The notes beneath the pieces were generated by a model. It had not been told where the DNA came from. It saw nothing but the letters and a program-made list of their open reading frames with translations, and did not search any database. From NCBI RefSeq assembly GCF_014648175.1, contig NZ_BMQP01000007.1, positions 124,001 through 188,000 of the forward strand: a stretch of 64,000 bases of DNA, given 5' to 3'. The position numbers were made by a program, and so were the translations under genes. This DNA comes from Planobispora rosea (GTDB taxonomy: Bacteria; Actinomycetota; Actinomycetes; Streptosporangiales; Streptosporangiaceae). Below are positions 26,245 to 40,844 of this stretch, piece after piece (position 1 is the first letter of the stretch; the number at the start of each line of letters is the position of its first letter).

Positions 26245-27923
26245 CGGCGCGGATCCGGCACAACGACTACGGGCCGCTGCGGCCCGCCGCCCTCGGCGAC
26301 TGGCGGCCCAGGCTGACGGTCAGCGTCGTGATCCCCGCGCACGACTGCCAGGACGCGCTGGAGCGCACGCTCGCCGGGCTGGCCGCGCAGAGCTACCCCG
26401 CGCGGCTGATCGAGGTGATCGTCGCCGACGACGGCAGCTCTCCCGCCCTGCGCGTGCCCGGCCTCGCCCCAGCGAACACCCGGATCGTGCGGGTCCCGGA
26501 CGGCCGGTGGGGCCGGGGCTGGGCCCGCCAGACCGGCGCGTCGGCCGCGAGCGGCGACGTGGTGCACTGGGTCGACTCCGACATGATCCTCGACCGGGAG
26601 CACATCGAGGCGCACATGCGCTGGCACCACCTCGCCCCCTACACGGTCGTGCTCGGCGACGTCCTGTTCACCCCGGAGGGGACCGCCCCCTCCCCGAAGG
26701 AGGTCTTCGCCGCCGTCGGGAGCGGCGCCGCGGCCGCGCTGTTCGACGAGGCGAGCCCGCACGCCTACCGGGCGGGAGTCCTGGCCGAGACCCGGGGGCT
26801 GCGGGACGCGGGCGCGGGCGCCTACCGCCTCCACTCCGGCGCCACCGCCTCCGTCGCCGCCGCCCTGCTGCGCGCGGTAGGCGGGCTGAACACCGCGCTC
26901 ACCATGGGCGAGGACACCGATCTCGGCTACCGGCTCGCCCAGGCGGGCGCGGTCTTCGTGCCCGACCCGCAGGCCCGCTCCTGGCATCTCGGCCCCTCCA
27001 CGGTCATGCGCCGGGAGAAGGAGGTGCACCGGCACAACTGGTCGCTGCTGCCCGACCTCATCCCCGACCTGCGCTGGCTGCGCGCCCACCCGCGCAGGAA
27101 CTGGCTGGTGCCGTACGTCGAGGTGGTCGTGGACGCCCGCGGCGCCTCCTACGAGGACGTGCGCGCGAGCGTGGACTCCGCGCTCGCCGGGACCCTGCCC
27201 GACGTCGCCGTCACCGTGCTCGGGCCGTGGCGCGACCTCACCGGGGGGCGCCACCCGTCCCTCGACGATCCGCTGCTCGACCTGCGCCTGGTCCGCAACC
27301 TCTACGCCCACGAGCCCCGGGTCTCCTTCGCCGGGGAGACCGCGCCGACCCCGGCCCCCGCGCCGTTCCGGCTGACCTGCCCGGCCGGGCGGGTGCTCGG
27401 GGCCGACAGCCTCGCGGAGCTGGTACGGCTGGCCGAGCGGGAGGGGTACGGCCTGCTGAACGTGGTGCTGGACGAGGGCCCCGACGGGGTCGAGTCCATG
27501 CGGCTGGAGCGTGCGGCGGCCTTCGCCAGGGCCGCGCTGGTGGCGGACGGCTCCCCTGGCGATCTGAACGACCCTGGCGATCTGAATGATCTGGATGATT
27601 CGGATGCCCTGGACGATTCGGAAGACCTGGACGACCTGGACGACCTGGTGCACGAGCTGTTCGGCTCGTTCTGGGTGAGCGCGGAGGAGTTCGGCGTGAC
27701 GACCGCCGAGGAGGCCGGGCCCCTGTCGGGCGACCCCGCGAAGTGGCGGGCCGGCGCGGAGAGGTCGCGCAGGGAGGCGCAGCGCCTGCGGCAGGAAGTG
27801 GAGTCCCTGCGTGCCGAGACCGAACGGCTGCGCGCGGAGATCGGGCGGCTGGAGGAGGAGCGGTCGCGCGGGCACCTGCGCGGGCTCATCACCTCGGCCA
27901 TGCGGCAGAGGAAGACCGGCTGA
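26241..27923 (+). CDS. Family-2 glycosyltransferase, tandem-domain type A3
   Basis: Paralogue of A1/A2/A4, 560 aa, starting MTARIRHNDYGPLRPAALG. GT-A motifs: [44 protein letters not shown] (DSD) and GEDTDLGYRLAQAG. The second GT-A-like half runs from VPYVEVVVDARGASYEDVRA to PDVAVTVLGPW. An acidic Asp/Leu-rich insert (about 440-470) is encoded by an expanded microsatellite. The C-terminus is a coiled coil (VESLRAETERLRAEIGRLEE) ending LRGLITSAMRQRKTG. ATGA overlap with the membrane protein before it and TGATG overlap with B2 after it. Confidence 0.87.
   Translation: MTARIRHNDYGPLRPAALGDWRPRLTVSVVIPAHDCQDALERTLAGLAAQSYPARLIEVIVADDGSSPALRVPGLAPANTRIVRVPDGRWGRGWARQTGASAASGDVVHWVDSDMILDREHIEAHMRWHHLAPYTVVLGDVLFTPEGTAPSPKEVFAAVGSGAAAALFDEASPHAYRAGVLAETRGLRDAGAGAYRLHSGATASVAAALLRAVGGLNTALTMGEDTDLGYRLAQAGAVFVPDPQARSWHLGPSTVMRREKEVHRHNWSLLPDLIPDLRWLRAHPRRNWLVPYVEVVVDARGASYEDVRASVDSALAGTLPDVAVTVLGPWRDLTGGRHPSLDDPLLDLRLVRNLYAHEPRVSFAGETAPTPAPAPFRLTCPAGRVLGADSLAELVRLAEREGYGLLNVVLDEGPDGVESMRLERAAAFARAALVADGSPGDLNDPGDLNDLDDSDALDDSEDLDDLDDLVHELFGSFWVSAEEFGVTTAEEAGPLSGDPAKWRAGAERSRREAQRLRQEVESLRAETERLRAEIGRLEEERSRGHLRGLITSAMRQRKTG
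27555..27648 (+). repeat. Asp/Leu-coding microsatellite in A3
   Basis: Imperfect short repeats of gatctgaatgat, ctggatgat and ctggac-gac, encoding an acidic run of Asp, Leu, Asn and Ser. The aligned position in A2 and A4 is a short loop, so this is a lineage-specific, in-frame expansion. Confidence 0.8.
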
Positions 27924-29878
27924 TGTCACGACCGGACGAACGGCCGGACGAACGGCCGGTGCCCCGTCTGATCGACCTCGTCCGCGCGGCGGAGGAGCGC
28001 GGCGGACGGCACGTGGTGGTCTACTGCGCCGGGCTCGAAACGCTCGCCGGGCTCGAACCGTACCGGGTGGTGGACCTGGACGGGGATCTCACGGGCGCGC
28101 CCCCGGCCGGGGAGGACGCCGCCGAGGTCGTGGTCCTCGCCCGGACGCCGACCGACATCCGCAGGGCCGCCACCGTACAGGCGCTGCTCCCCGCGGCCTC
28201 GCGGGTCATCGTGGCGGTGGCGGAGACGCCCCCCTGGTACACCGCGCCCGTCCTGTCGCCGACCCCCGCCCACCGCTGGCGCGCCCTCACCGAGCTGCGC
28301 GTGTACCGGCCGGGCGCGTCCACGTGGGTGGTGGACGCCCGCTTCACCAAGCCCGTCCCCGCGGGCCGGACCGTGGCCGCGACGGCCCGGGCCTTCGCCG
28401 GGTACCGGCTGGACGCCGTCGCGGCGCCGGTGGCCGCGCTGGCGGGCCCCGGAGCGGCGCACTGGCGTCCCGGCGATCCGAACGCGGCCCCGGCGGACGT
28501 GAGCGGGCCCGTCCCCGACCGGTTCGGCGCACGCGGCGGCGACGTGGTCCTGCGCACCACCGATCAGGACGCCGAGCCGTGGGAGGGCGAGGAGGTGCCG
28601 GTGGAGCGCCCCCTGGCCGAGCTGGTGAGCTGGGAGCGGCTCGGCCGCCCCGGCGGGGACGAGATCCTCAGGACCGGCCTCGCGGACCTGTCCGACCCGC
28701 GCGCCGTGCCGCCGGTGGACGACCGCTCGGTCAACCCGACGGGGTTCGTCACCGTTCCCGCGCTCGGCATGGCCGACCTGTCCCTCGACACCGGCCGCTG
28801 GGCCGTCGCCTGCGAGGACCGGACGCTCACCCGGTTCGCCGCCTCCGGATGCGTCACCGACGTCGACGTCAGCCGGATCAGGCAGGTCCGCGGGGTACGC
28901 GTGGACTGGGGACGCAGCCACACCGGGCCCGTCGCCGCGCTGCGGGTCGTCACCGGGCTGGCCGCCGCCGGTGTCCCCCTCCTCTCGGAGGCCGTACCGG
29001 CCTGGGCCGGCGCGCTCGGGCCGGAACTGATCCGGCTGATCACATCCGTGGGCGAGGACGACCTCGGCGACGACCTGGTGCGGGAGGAGTACAGCGTCCG
29101 GCTGCGGCGCGAGGCCCTGCGCACGCACGGCGTCCGCACCCGCTGGGAGCAGCTGGGCGCGCCCTCCGCGCCCGCCCCCCTGACCTCGGTGCTGCTGGCC
29201 ACCCGCCGCCCGGAGATGGTGGGCTTCGCGCTGGAGCAGGTGGGCCGGCAGCGTGGCGCGGAGCTGGAGGTGATCCTCGCCCTGCACGGGGTGCCCGCCG
29301 GTCATCCGGAGGTGGCGGCGGCGCTGGCGTCCTTCGAGCGGCCGGTCACCGTGTTCGAGGCCGAGGGGCGGACCGTGTTCGGGGAGGTGCTCAACGAGGC
29401 CGCCGCCAGGGCCTCGGGGTCGTACCTGCTGAAGATGGACGACGACGACTGGTACGGCCCGGACTTCCTGTCCGACCTGCTCCTGGCGCACTCCTACTCG
29501 GGGGCGGAGGTCGTGGGCACGGTCCCGGAGTTCGTCTACCTGGCCTCGATCGGCGTGACCGTGCACCGCGAGCAGATCACCGAGCAGATCACCAACTTCA
29601 TCGCCGGAGGGACGATCTTCGCCGAGCGCTCGGCCTTCGAGGCGGTGGGCGGTTTCCGGCCGCTGCCGGGCACGGTCGACGCCCAGTTCCAGCACGCCGT
29701 ACAGGCCGCGGGCGGGCAGATCTACCGCACCCACGGGCTGGGGTACATCCTGCGGCGGGGCAACGTGGCGGGCCACACCTGGCGCGAGCCGATCGGCACG
29801 TTCCTGCGGCGCAACAAGCGCCAGTGGCGCGGTTTCCGGCCCAACGCGCTCATGGAACTCCCGGGGGAGGCTCCGTGA
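27923..29878 (+). CDS. Glycosyltransferase type B2 with extra N-terminal domain
   Basis: A 651-aa protein. Residues ~1-250 form an extra alpha/beta region of unknown type (VPRLIDLVRAAEERGGRHVV, VVVLARTPTDIRRAATVQ), possibly Rossmann-like. The B-type shared domain follows (GVRVDWGRSHTG, AAGVPLLSEAVPAWA, REEYSVRLRR), then a GT-A domain: TSVLLATRRPEMVGFALEQV, LALHGVPAGH, FGEVLNEAAARASGSYLLKM, then DDDDWYG, and IYRTHGLGYILRR. Its ATG overlaps the A3 stop. It is followed by A4 after 52 nt. Sugar specificity unknown. Confidence 0.8.
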   Translation: MSRPDERPDERPVPRLIDLVRAAEERGGRHVVVYCAGLETLAGLEPYRVVDLDGDLTGAPPAGEDAAEVVVLARTPTDIRRAATVQALLPAASRVIVAVAETPPWYTAPVLSPTPAHRWRALTELRVYRPGASTWVVDARFTKPVPAGRTVAATARAFAGYRLDAVAAPVAALAGPGAAHWRPGDPNAAPADVSGPVPDRFGARGGDVVLRTTDQDAEPWEGEEVPVERPLAELVSWERLGRPGGDEILRTGLADLSDPRAVPPVDDRSVNPTGFVTVPALGMADLSLDTGRWAVACEDRTLTRFAASGCVTDVDVSRIRQVRGVRVDWGRSHTGPVAALRVVTGLAAAGVPLLSEAVPAWAGALGPELIRLITSVGEDDLGDDLVREEYSVRLRREALRTHGVRTRWEQLGAPSAPAPLTSVLLATRRPEMVGFALEQVGRQRGAELEVILALHGVPAGHPEVAAALASFERPVTVFEAEGRTVFGEVLNEAAARASGSYLLKMDDDDWYGPDFLSDLLLAHSYSGAEVVGTVPEFVYLASIGVTVHREQITEQITNFIAGGTIFAERSAFEAVGGFRPLPGTVDAQFQHAVQAAGGQIYRTHGLGYILRRGNVAGHTWREPIGTFLRRNKRQWRGFRPNALMELPGEAP

Positions 29879-29930
29879 TCGGGCTCGCCGAGGTCGTCAC
29901 CGGGGTCGTGAGGCCGGCGGAGGGGATTTC

Positions 29931-31731
<1,801 letters not shown>

Positions 31732-31733
<2 letters not shown>

Positions 31734-31768
31734 CCGTCCGGCCTGACCGTCCGGCCGACCGTCCGGCC
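31732..31768. repeat. 12-bp direct repeat at the A4 stop codon
   Basis: Three exact copies of gaccgtccggcc at 31732-31743, 31745-31756 and 31757-31768; the first overlaps the A4 TGA. Function unknown. Confidence 0.9.
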
Positions 31769-31836
31769 CTCGCGTGAGCCTGGGCCCGGTCTCTGGGCTG
31801 CGCCCCGGAGGGCCGGCCCCCGCGCGGACCCGGGAC

Positions 31837-32631
31837 TCAGTTCCCGGGCGCGGGCCTGGGCTTGCCGCCGGCCACCTCGGCCATGGTCCTGACCACCGTC
31901 CCGCGGCTCTTCCTGCTCGCCAGCCAGTCGAGGAACTCGCCCAGCCGCTCCGGCGGGGTCGAGTAGAGGCCGCAGTCGTCGCAGACGCGGTGGAAGACCA
32001 GGGGGACCAGGCCGCCCCCGGCCTTCTCGGCGTTCAGCACCAGCTGCTTCATCTGGCGGACCTCGGTGTCCTCCTCGAAGGAGCGCGGCGTGCGGATCGC
32101 CCAGCGGTCCGCCGGAGGAAGCGTCTCCGCCGCGGGGCAGCCGGGGCATCCCCACTGCTTGAGGCCGCCGACCTGGCGGGCCGCGCCGTACCCGCACAGC
32201 CGCGCCGTCCTCCTGGCATCGGCGTCGGCGACCCCGAAGGGGTAGGCGAGGGTGGTGACCTTGTAGCCCCGTTTCATCAGGGCGCGGCGGTCGTCGCAGA
32301 TCTGCGCGCGCTGCTGCTCGGGCAGGAGCTCGGTGAGCCGGGTGTGGTTCAGCGTGTGCCCGCCGATCTCGTGCCCCGCCTTGGCGATCGCCGCCAGCTG
32401 GCGGCCGGTGAGCTTGTCCTCCCCGCCGACGGTCCCGCTGTTGATGTAGAAGGTTCCGCGCATGCCCCGCTTCTGGAGCATGCGGGCGGCCGCCAGGTGC
32501 GTGGCGTCACCGTCGTCGAAGGTGAGGGCCACGATCGTCCGGGGCTTGGCGTCCGTCGCCTGGGCCGGAGTCCCGGGGAGGACCGCCACGGCCAGCGCCA
32601 CCAGGATCCCTGCCGGATACACGGGCTTCAC
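31837..32631 (-). CDS. Secreted polysaccharide deacetylase (NodB/CE4 family)
   Basis: Metal-dependent deacetylase acting outside the cell on N-acetylated glycans such as peptidoglycan, chitin or wall polymers. It has 264 aa with a Sec signal peptide (about 1-25, ILVALAVAVLPGTPAQA). CE4 motifs: VALTFDDGD (37-41 core; catalytic and metal Asp), GGHTLNHTRL with His92 and His96 as metal ligands, and TLAYPFG (motif 3). There are several Cys (CPGC, CDDC), so disulfides are likely. GTG start with GGAGGG upstream. It sits beside the GT island, so it may modify the same polymer; this is inference. Confidence 0.9.
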   Translation of the reverse strand: MKPVYPAGILVALAVAVLPGTPAQATDAKPRTIVALTFDDGDATHLAAARMLQKRGMRGTFYINSGTVGGEDKLTGRQLAAIAKAGHEIGGHTLNHTRLTELLPEQQRAQICDDRRALMKRGYKVTTLAYPFGVADADARRTARLCGYGAARQVGGLKQWGCPGCPAAETLPPADRWAIRTPRSFEEDTEVRQMKQLVLNAEKAGGGLVPLVFHRVCDDCGLYSTPPERLGEFLDWLASRKSRGTVVRTMAEVAGGKPRPAPGN

Positions 32632-32775
32632 GATGGGGCGTCCCTCCGAGCTCGGGGTGCGGGCCGGGCGCCCGGGGGCGGGCGGGACGGCCTGGCGGGA
32701 TCAGTACTACGAAAGCACCATACCTATCCATGGCGCCTGCCAGACCGTCCCCATACCAACCCCACACCAAGCGGT

Positions 32776-33483
32776 TCAGTCCCTGCCCTGCCAGGTCGTC
32801 ACACAGGCCTCGTTGCCCTCCGCGTCCGCGAGCACCCAGAAGGACGGCGCCGCCTCGTCGGACAGCAGCACGCCCCCGGCCTCCAGCGCGGCCCCGATGC
32901 GATGCGGCGCCTCGTCGTGCGGGACGGAGATGTCGAGGTGGATGCGGTTGCGCTGCGGGCGCGGCGCGTCCATCTGCTGGAACCAGATCGCCGGGCCGTG
33001 ACGGAGAGGATCGACGATCGCGTCCTGCGGCCCCGAGGCGCCGGCCTCGTCGGTGTACCCCATCACCGCCTTCCAGAAAGGGCGGATGCGAGAGATGTCG
33101 AGCGCGTCGATCGCGATCTCGACCAGCTGGACCGAGCGGGTCTCCGCGCTCGCGACCTCGGGGCCGGGCCGCAGTCCGAGCTCCCGTACGGCCTCGGAGA
33201 TCACGCGGGCGAGCTCCACCTCCGCGGGGGTCACCGTCGCCGCGGCGAGCGACTGCAGGGTCAGCACCAGCCGGTCGGCGCGCACGTCCATCCAGAGACT
33301 GCCGTCGGCGCCGTCGCCGGCCGCCTCCGTCACGCGGGCGGCGACGTCGACCGCCCGGCGCAGCGACGGCGCCCGTACCGACGTCTGCAGGGCCCCCAGG
33401 ACGTATCGCCAGCCCAGGTCGCCGACGGCGTCGGAGACCTCCTGCCGGGTCAGCCGCCTACCGTTGTCCGGAATATCTGCCAT
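32776..33483 (-). CDS. PCD-like plus VOC (glyoxalase-fold) fusion protein
   Basis: A 235-aa cytosolic protein with two domains. Residues ~10-105 resemble the pterin-4a-carbinolamine dehydratase fold (LTRQEVSDAVGDLGWRYV, and VTPAEVELARVISEAVRELG matching the usual LT..D..LA helix). The catalytic HHP motif is absent (GADGSLWMDV occupies the site) and the TH pair is replaced. Residues ~115-235 are a VOC/glyoxalase-like domain (VQLVEIAIDALDISRIRPFW, RNRIHLDISVPHDEA, SFWVLADAEGNEACV) with possible metal His/Glu. Substrate unknown. Located 58 nt before hom in the same direction but not overlapping. Confidence 0.75.
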   Translation of the reverse strand: MADIPDNGRRLTRQEVSDAVGDLGWRYVLGALQTSVRAPSLRRAVDVAARVTEAAGDGADGSLWMDVRADRLVLTLQSLAAATVTPAEVELARVISEAVRELGLRPGPEVASAETRSVQLVEIAIDALDISRIRPFWKAVMGYTDEAGASGPQDAIVDPLRHGPAIWFQQMDAPRPQRNRIHLDISVPHDEAPHRIGAALEAGGVLLSDEAAPSFWVLADAEGNEACVTTWQGRD

Positions 33484-33541
33484 GCCGCCATGATCGCAGC
33501 AATCCGGCGTCCGGCGGGCACGGCCGCCGCCGTACGGGGTC

Positions 33542-34852
33542 CTACGAGGCGTCCTCGCCCTCGACGCGCATGACGCTCACCACGTCGCGCACGATGTCCA
33601 GCTCGCGCAGGCCCTCGATCGTCGCCGAGAGGGCGGCGTCGCTGGCCCGGTGGGTGACGAGGACGAGCTGGGCGTCGGCGCCGAGTCCCTCCTGACGGAC
33701 CGTCTGGATGGAGACGTCCTGCTTGGCGAACATCTCGGCGACCCGGGCGAGCACGCCCGGCTTGTCGGCCACGTCGAGGGAGACGTGGTAGCGGGTGACG
33801 GTCTCGCCCATCGGGTGAACGGTCAGGTCGGCGTAGGTCGACTCCTCCGGGCCGCAGGTGCCGGCCAGTCGGTTGCGCGCCACGGCCACGATGTCGCCCA
33901 GCACCGCGCTGGCGGTCGGCGCGCCCCCGGCGCCCGCACCGTAGAACATGAGCCGCCCGGCGGACTCGGCCTCCACGAAGACCGCGTTGTAGGCCTCGCG
34001 GACCCCGGCGAGCGGGTGCGTCCTGGGGATCATCGCCGGGTGCACCCGGACGCCGAAGGAGCGCCCGTCCTCCGAGCGCGCGCAGATCGCCAGCAGCTTG
34101 ATGACGTAGCCCATCTCCTTGGCGCCGGCCACGTCCGCCGCGGTGATCTCGGTGATGCCCTCGCGGTGCACGTCGGCGGCCGTCACCCGGCTGTGGAAGG
34201 CGATCCCGGCCAGGATCGCGGCCTTGGCCGCGGCGTCGAAGCCCTCGACGTCGGCCGTGGGGTCGGCCTCGGCGTATCCCAGCGCCTGGGCCTCCTCCAG
34301 CGCTTCGGAGAACGAGGCCCCGGAGGAGTCCATCTTGTCGAGGATGTAGTTGGTGGTGCCGTTGACGATGCCGAGGACGCGGTGCACGTGGTCTCCGGCG
34401 AGGGACTCGCGCATCGGCCGGATCAGCGGGATCGCGCCCGCGACGGCGGCCTCGAAGTACAGGTCCACGGTGTTGTCCCGGGCCGCCGCGTGGATCGTCG
34501 CGCCGTCCTCGGCCAGCAGCGCCTTGTTGGCGGTGACGACCGACTTGCCGCTGTTCATCGCGGCGAGGATGAGCGAGCGGGCGGGCTCGATGCCGCCGAT
34601 CACCTCGACGACGATGTCGACGTCCTCCCGGGTCACCAGGGCCTCGGCGTCGGTGGTGATCAGTGAGGGGTCCACCTCGACGCTCCGTACCCGGCCCGGA
34701 CGGCGTACGGCCACGCCCGCCAGCTCCAGCGGGGCGCCGATCCGGGCGGCGAGGTCGGCGGCCTGCTCGCGCATCAGCCGGATCACCTGGGACCCGACGA
34801 CGCCGTAGCCGAGCAGCGCGACTTTCAGCGGTCTGCCTGCGGTCTGTTTCAC
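33542..34852 (-). CDS. hom: Homoserine dehydrogenase
   Basis: Reduces aspartate-semialdehyde to homoserine with NAD(P)H at the branch to Thr and Met. It has 436 aa. An N-terminal Rossmann loop [14 protein letters not shown] is followed by the catalytic domain ([33 protein letters not shown]). A C-terminal ACT domain (about 355-436, [19 protein letters not shown]) is the usual threonine-feedback site. GTG start overlaps the lysA stop (GTGA), so lysA-hom are translationally coupled. Confidence 0.98.
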   Translation of the reverse strand: MKQTAGRPLKVALLGYGVVGSQVIRLMREQAADLAARIGAPLELAGVAVRRPGRVRSVEVDPSLITTDAEALVTREDVDIVVEVIGGIEPARSLILAAMNSGKSVVTANKALLAEDGATIHAAARDNTVDLYFEAAVAGAIPLIRPMRESLAGDHVHRVLGIVNGTTNYILDKMDSSGASFSEALEEAQALGYAEADPTADVEGFDAAAKAAILAGIAFHSRVTAADVHREGITEITAADVAGAKEMGYVIKLLAICARSEDGRSFGVRVHPAMIPRTHPLAGVREAYNAVFVEAESAGRLMFYGAGAGGAPTASAVLGDIVAVARNRLAGTCGPEESTYADLTVHPMGETVTRYHVSLDVADKPGVLARVAEMFAKQDVSIQTVRQEGLGADAQLVLVTHRASDAALSATIEGLRELDIVRDVVSVMRVEGEDAS

Positions 34853-36231
34853 AGCTGGCCTCTCAGCAGGTCATCCTCGTTCTCCCGCTGGACGATCACG
34901 CGGGACGTCCCGTCCTTGACCGCGACCACCGCGGGCTTGGGGAGGTAGTTGTAGTTGTTGGCGAGCGAACGGCAGTAGGCCCCGGTCGCGGCGACGGCGA
35001 TCAGGTCCCCGGGGGCCAGGTCCCCGGGGAGCCACAGGTCGCGGATGACCATGTCGCCGCTCTCGCAGTGCTTGCCGACCAGGCGCGAGAGCATCGGCTC
35101 CGCGTCGCTCTCCCGGGAGGCCAGGCGCGCGGTGTAGTCGGCGCCGTAGAGCGCGGTCCGGATGTTGTCGCTCATGCCGCCGTCGACGCTGACGTAGGTG
35201 CGCAGGCCCTCGACGTCCTTGATCGTGCCGACCTCGTAGAGCGTCACGCCCGCGGTCCCGGCGATGGACCGGCCGGGCTCGACGGTGAGCGTGGGGACCG
35301 GCAGGTCCGCGGACCGGGCCACCTTGGCGACGATCTCGCGCAGGCTGTCGGCGATCTCCTTCACGTCGAGCGTCTCGTCGCCCTCGACGTAGGCGATGCC
35401 GTACCCGCCGCCGAGGTCGAGCTCGGGCAGGACGACGCCGTGCTCCTCCTTGATCTGCACCAGGAGCTTGGCCAGGCGGCTCGCGGCCACCTCGAACCCG
35501 GCGGTGTCGGTGATCTGCGAACCGATGTGGGAGTGCAGGCCGACCAGTTCCAGCTGGGGCAGGGCGAGGATGCGGCGGGCGGCCTCGGCCGCGGCGCCGC
35601 TGTTCAGGGAGAGGCCGAACTTCTGGTCGTCGTGGGCGGTGGCGATGAACTCGTGGGTGTGGGCCTCCACGCCCACGGTCACCCGGATCATGACCTTGGG
35701 CCGCCTGCCGTGCTTGTCGGCCAGGAAGCCGAGCCGGGCGATCTCCTCGAAGGAGTCGACCACGACGTGCCCGACGCCCGCCTCGACGGCCCGCTCCAGC
35801 TCGGCGAGCGACTTGTTGTTGCCGTGCATGGTGATGCGCTCGGGCGGGAACCCGACGCTCAGCGCGACGGCGAGCTCGCCGGCGCTGCACACGTCGAGGC
35901 CGAGGCCCTCCTGCATGATCCAGCGGGCGACCTCGCGGCAGAGGAACGCCTTGCCCGCGTAGTGGACCTCGCCGTCGGTGAAGGCGGCCCGGTAGTCGCG
36001 GCAGCGGGAGCGGAAGTCCTCCTCGTCCACCACGTAGAGCGGCGTGCCGTACTCGGCGACCAGGTCTCTGACATCGACGCCGCCGATCGTGACGGCGCCG
36101 TCGGAGCGGCCCGACGTTCGCGGCCAGATCGCCGGGTCGAGGACGTTCAGGTCGGCGGGCGCGTGCGGGGGCCGGTCCTCGGGCAGCACTTCGGCGTGCC
36201 GGTCACCGGCGGGGTGGACGAATCGACTCAC
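34849..36231 (-). CDS. lysA: Diaminopimelate decarboxylase
   Basis: PLP enzyme converting meso-diaminopimelate to lysine, the last step of lysine synthesis. It has 460 aa. The PLP lysine is Lys94 in [21 protein letters not shown], the phosphate-binding Gly motif [10 protein letters not shown] and GKHCESGDM (catalytic Cys-Glu) are present. The GTG at 36231 is chosen because [19 protein letters not shown] matches the usual actinobacterial LysA N-terminus. It has no Shine-Dalgarno: the bases before it read CCTCCTTTGG, like the 16S tail itself. Overlaps hom by 4 nt. Confidence 0.95.
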   Translation of the reverse strand: MSRFVHPAGDRHAEVLPEDRPPHAPADLNVLDPAIWPRTSGRSDGAVTIGGVDVRDLVAEYGTPLYVVDEEDFRSRCRDYRAAFTDGEVHYAGKAFLCREVARWIMQEGLGLDVCSAGELAVALSVGFPPERITMHGNNKSLAELERAVEAGVGHVVVDSFEEIARLGFLADKHGRRPKVMIRVTVGVEAHTHEFIATAHDDQKFGLSLNSGAAAEAARRILALPQLELVGLHSHIGSQITDTAGFEVAASRLAKLLVQIKEEHGVVLPELDLGGGYGIAYVEGDETLDVKEIADSLREIVAKVARSADLPVPTLTVEPGRSIAGTAGVTLYEVGTIKDVEGLRTYVSVDGGMSDNIRTALYGADYTARLASRESDAEPMLSRLVGKHCESGDMVIRDLWLPGDLAPGDLIAVAATGAYCRSLANNYNYLPKPAVVAVKDGTSRVIVQRENEDDLLRGQL

Positions 36232-36427
36232 CCAAAGGAGGCTATCGGAAGCGCTGATCCCCGTGGGACGAGTGCCCACCTGGCGAGACAGGATCACCCC
36301 GCAGCACGCGAACTTTTCACGATTTGCACAAGATGTACCGCATATTTTGGCGTCACAGAAGCATCTGACGGTCGAGAACGGCCGACGCCGGGAGACCTCG
36401 GGGACAGCCCCGGGAGGGCTTCTCCGG
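36232..36427 (-). promoter_or_regulatory. Upstream region of lysA with AT-rich patch
   Basis: A non-coding 196-nt gap between the metallopeptidase and lysA. The stretch 36308-36370 is unusually AT-rich (aacttttcacgatttgcaca and catattttgg on the plus strand) and is the likeliest lysA promoter. A TANNNT hexamer (TAGCCT, minus strand) also lies 7 nt before the GTG and would allow a leaderless transcript. Neither has a good -35. Confidence 0.35.
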
Positions 36428-37267
36428 CTACGAGACTTCCTTCTCCGGCGCCTTCCAGGTGTTGCAGGCCCCGGCGCTGCCCGCCTTCTGACCGCGCAGC
36501 ATCCACAGGGCGCTGCTGCGGAACGAGCCGTGGGAGTCACGCCGCTCCGCGGCCACCTCCTCCGTCGCGCCCGTCTCCGTACCGTAGGCCAGCGACCGGC
36601 GCAGGTCGTTCAGGAGGTACGGCTGGACGTCGCGAAGCGTCGCCGCGGCCAGGCAGTCCGCCTGCAGTTCCAGCCTCCGGGACCACGCCTCGTCGAAGAC
36701 CTCCGACCCGTCCTGGGCGGAGATGCCGACGACCGCCTGGACGTGGTGGGCGTACTCGTGGGCGAGGGTGAACATCATCGGGAAGATCTCGCGGCCGTCG
36801 GGGGAATCGGGGTCGTCCTCGACCAGAACGTTGACGATCCCCTCTCCCCCGCAGTAGATCCCGGCCCAGTCGAAGTCCTCGGTCCCGCAGGCCGCCTCCT
36901 CGGGAGAGCCGACCAGCCGTACCTCTTCGGGCTCCTCGTAGTCGATCCCGGCCGGCTCCAGCGCGGCCCTCCACGTGCGGTCCAGGCAGTGCGCCAGCGC
37001 GTTCAGCGTCGCGCCGGTGTCGGCGCCGAGCTCCTCCGGCAGCCCCTCGCACCGGCCGCCGAGCGGCCCGCTGCCGGTGTAGAAGCGGTGGGCCGCCACC
37101 TCCGCCCTGGCCGATCCGGGCGCCGTGCCGAGCAGGTTCTGCAGGTCAGACCGGAGGCAGACCGCTCCGCCGACGATCACGGCGAAGACGAGGAGGACCG
37201 GGAGGATCCGCCGGATCGCACCTCTGCGCGGGACCTCGCCGGGGGACCAGTCCCGCGGACCGCTCAC
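36428..37267 (-). CDS. Membrane-anchored neutral zinc metallopeptidase (YpfJ family)
   Basis: A 279-aa protein with a short cytoplasmic tail, one membrane helix (about 20-37, [17 protein letters not shown]) and an extracytoplasmic domain. The zinc motif HEYAH is at 170-174 ([16 protein letters not shown]) and the downstream ELQADC (200-205) supplies the third ligand, as in the putative neutral zinc metallopeptidase family. Four or more Cys suggest disulfides. GTG start at 37267 with GGGGAGGG upstream. It follows the kinase gene by 35 nt and may be co-transcribed. Substrate unknown. Confidence 0.85.
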   Translation of the reverse strand: MSGPRDWSPGEVPRRGAIRRILPVLLVFAVIVGGAVCLRSDLQNLLGTAPGSARAEVAAHRFYTGSGPLGGRCEGLPEELGADTGATLNALAHCLDRTWRAALEPAGIDYEEPEEVRLVGSPEEAACGTEDFDWAGIYCGGEGIVNVLVEDDPDSPDGREIFPMMFTLAHEYAHHVQAVVGISAQDGSEVFDEAWSRRLELQADCLAAATLRDVQPYLLNDLRRSLAYGTETGATEEVAAERRDSHGSFRSSALWMLRGQKAGSAGACNTWKAPEKEVS

Positions 37268-37302
37268 TGGCCCTCCCCGCGTTCTGGATGATTCATCCCA
37301 AT

Positions 37303-40785
<3,483 letters not shown>

Positions 40786-40844
40786 CAGATATGGGATTCT
40801 GATCGATCAAATAATGGATCGCCTACCGTACCGGGGAATCCGTA

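Noticed and set aside
36234..36241. AAAGGAGG on the plus strand
   Set aside because: A perfect ribosome-binding motif, but no start codon follows at a usable distance and it is antisense upstream of lysA.
36232..36540. N-terminal extension of lysA to 36540
   Set aside because: Cys/Arg-rich and outside family similarity; [19 protein letters not shown] fits the known LysA start.
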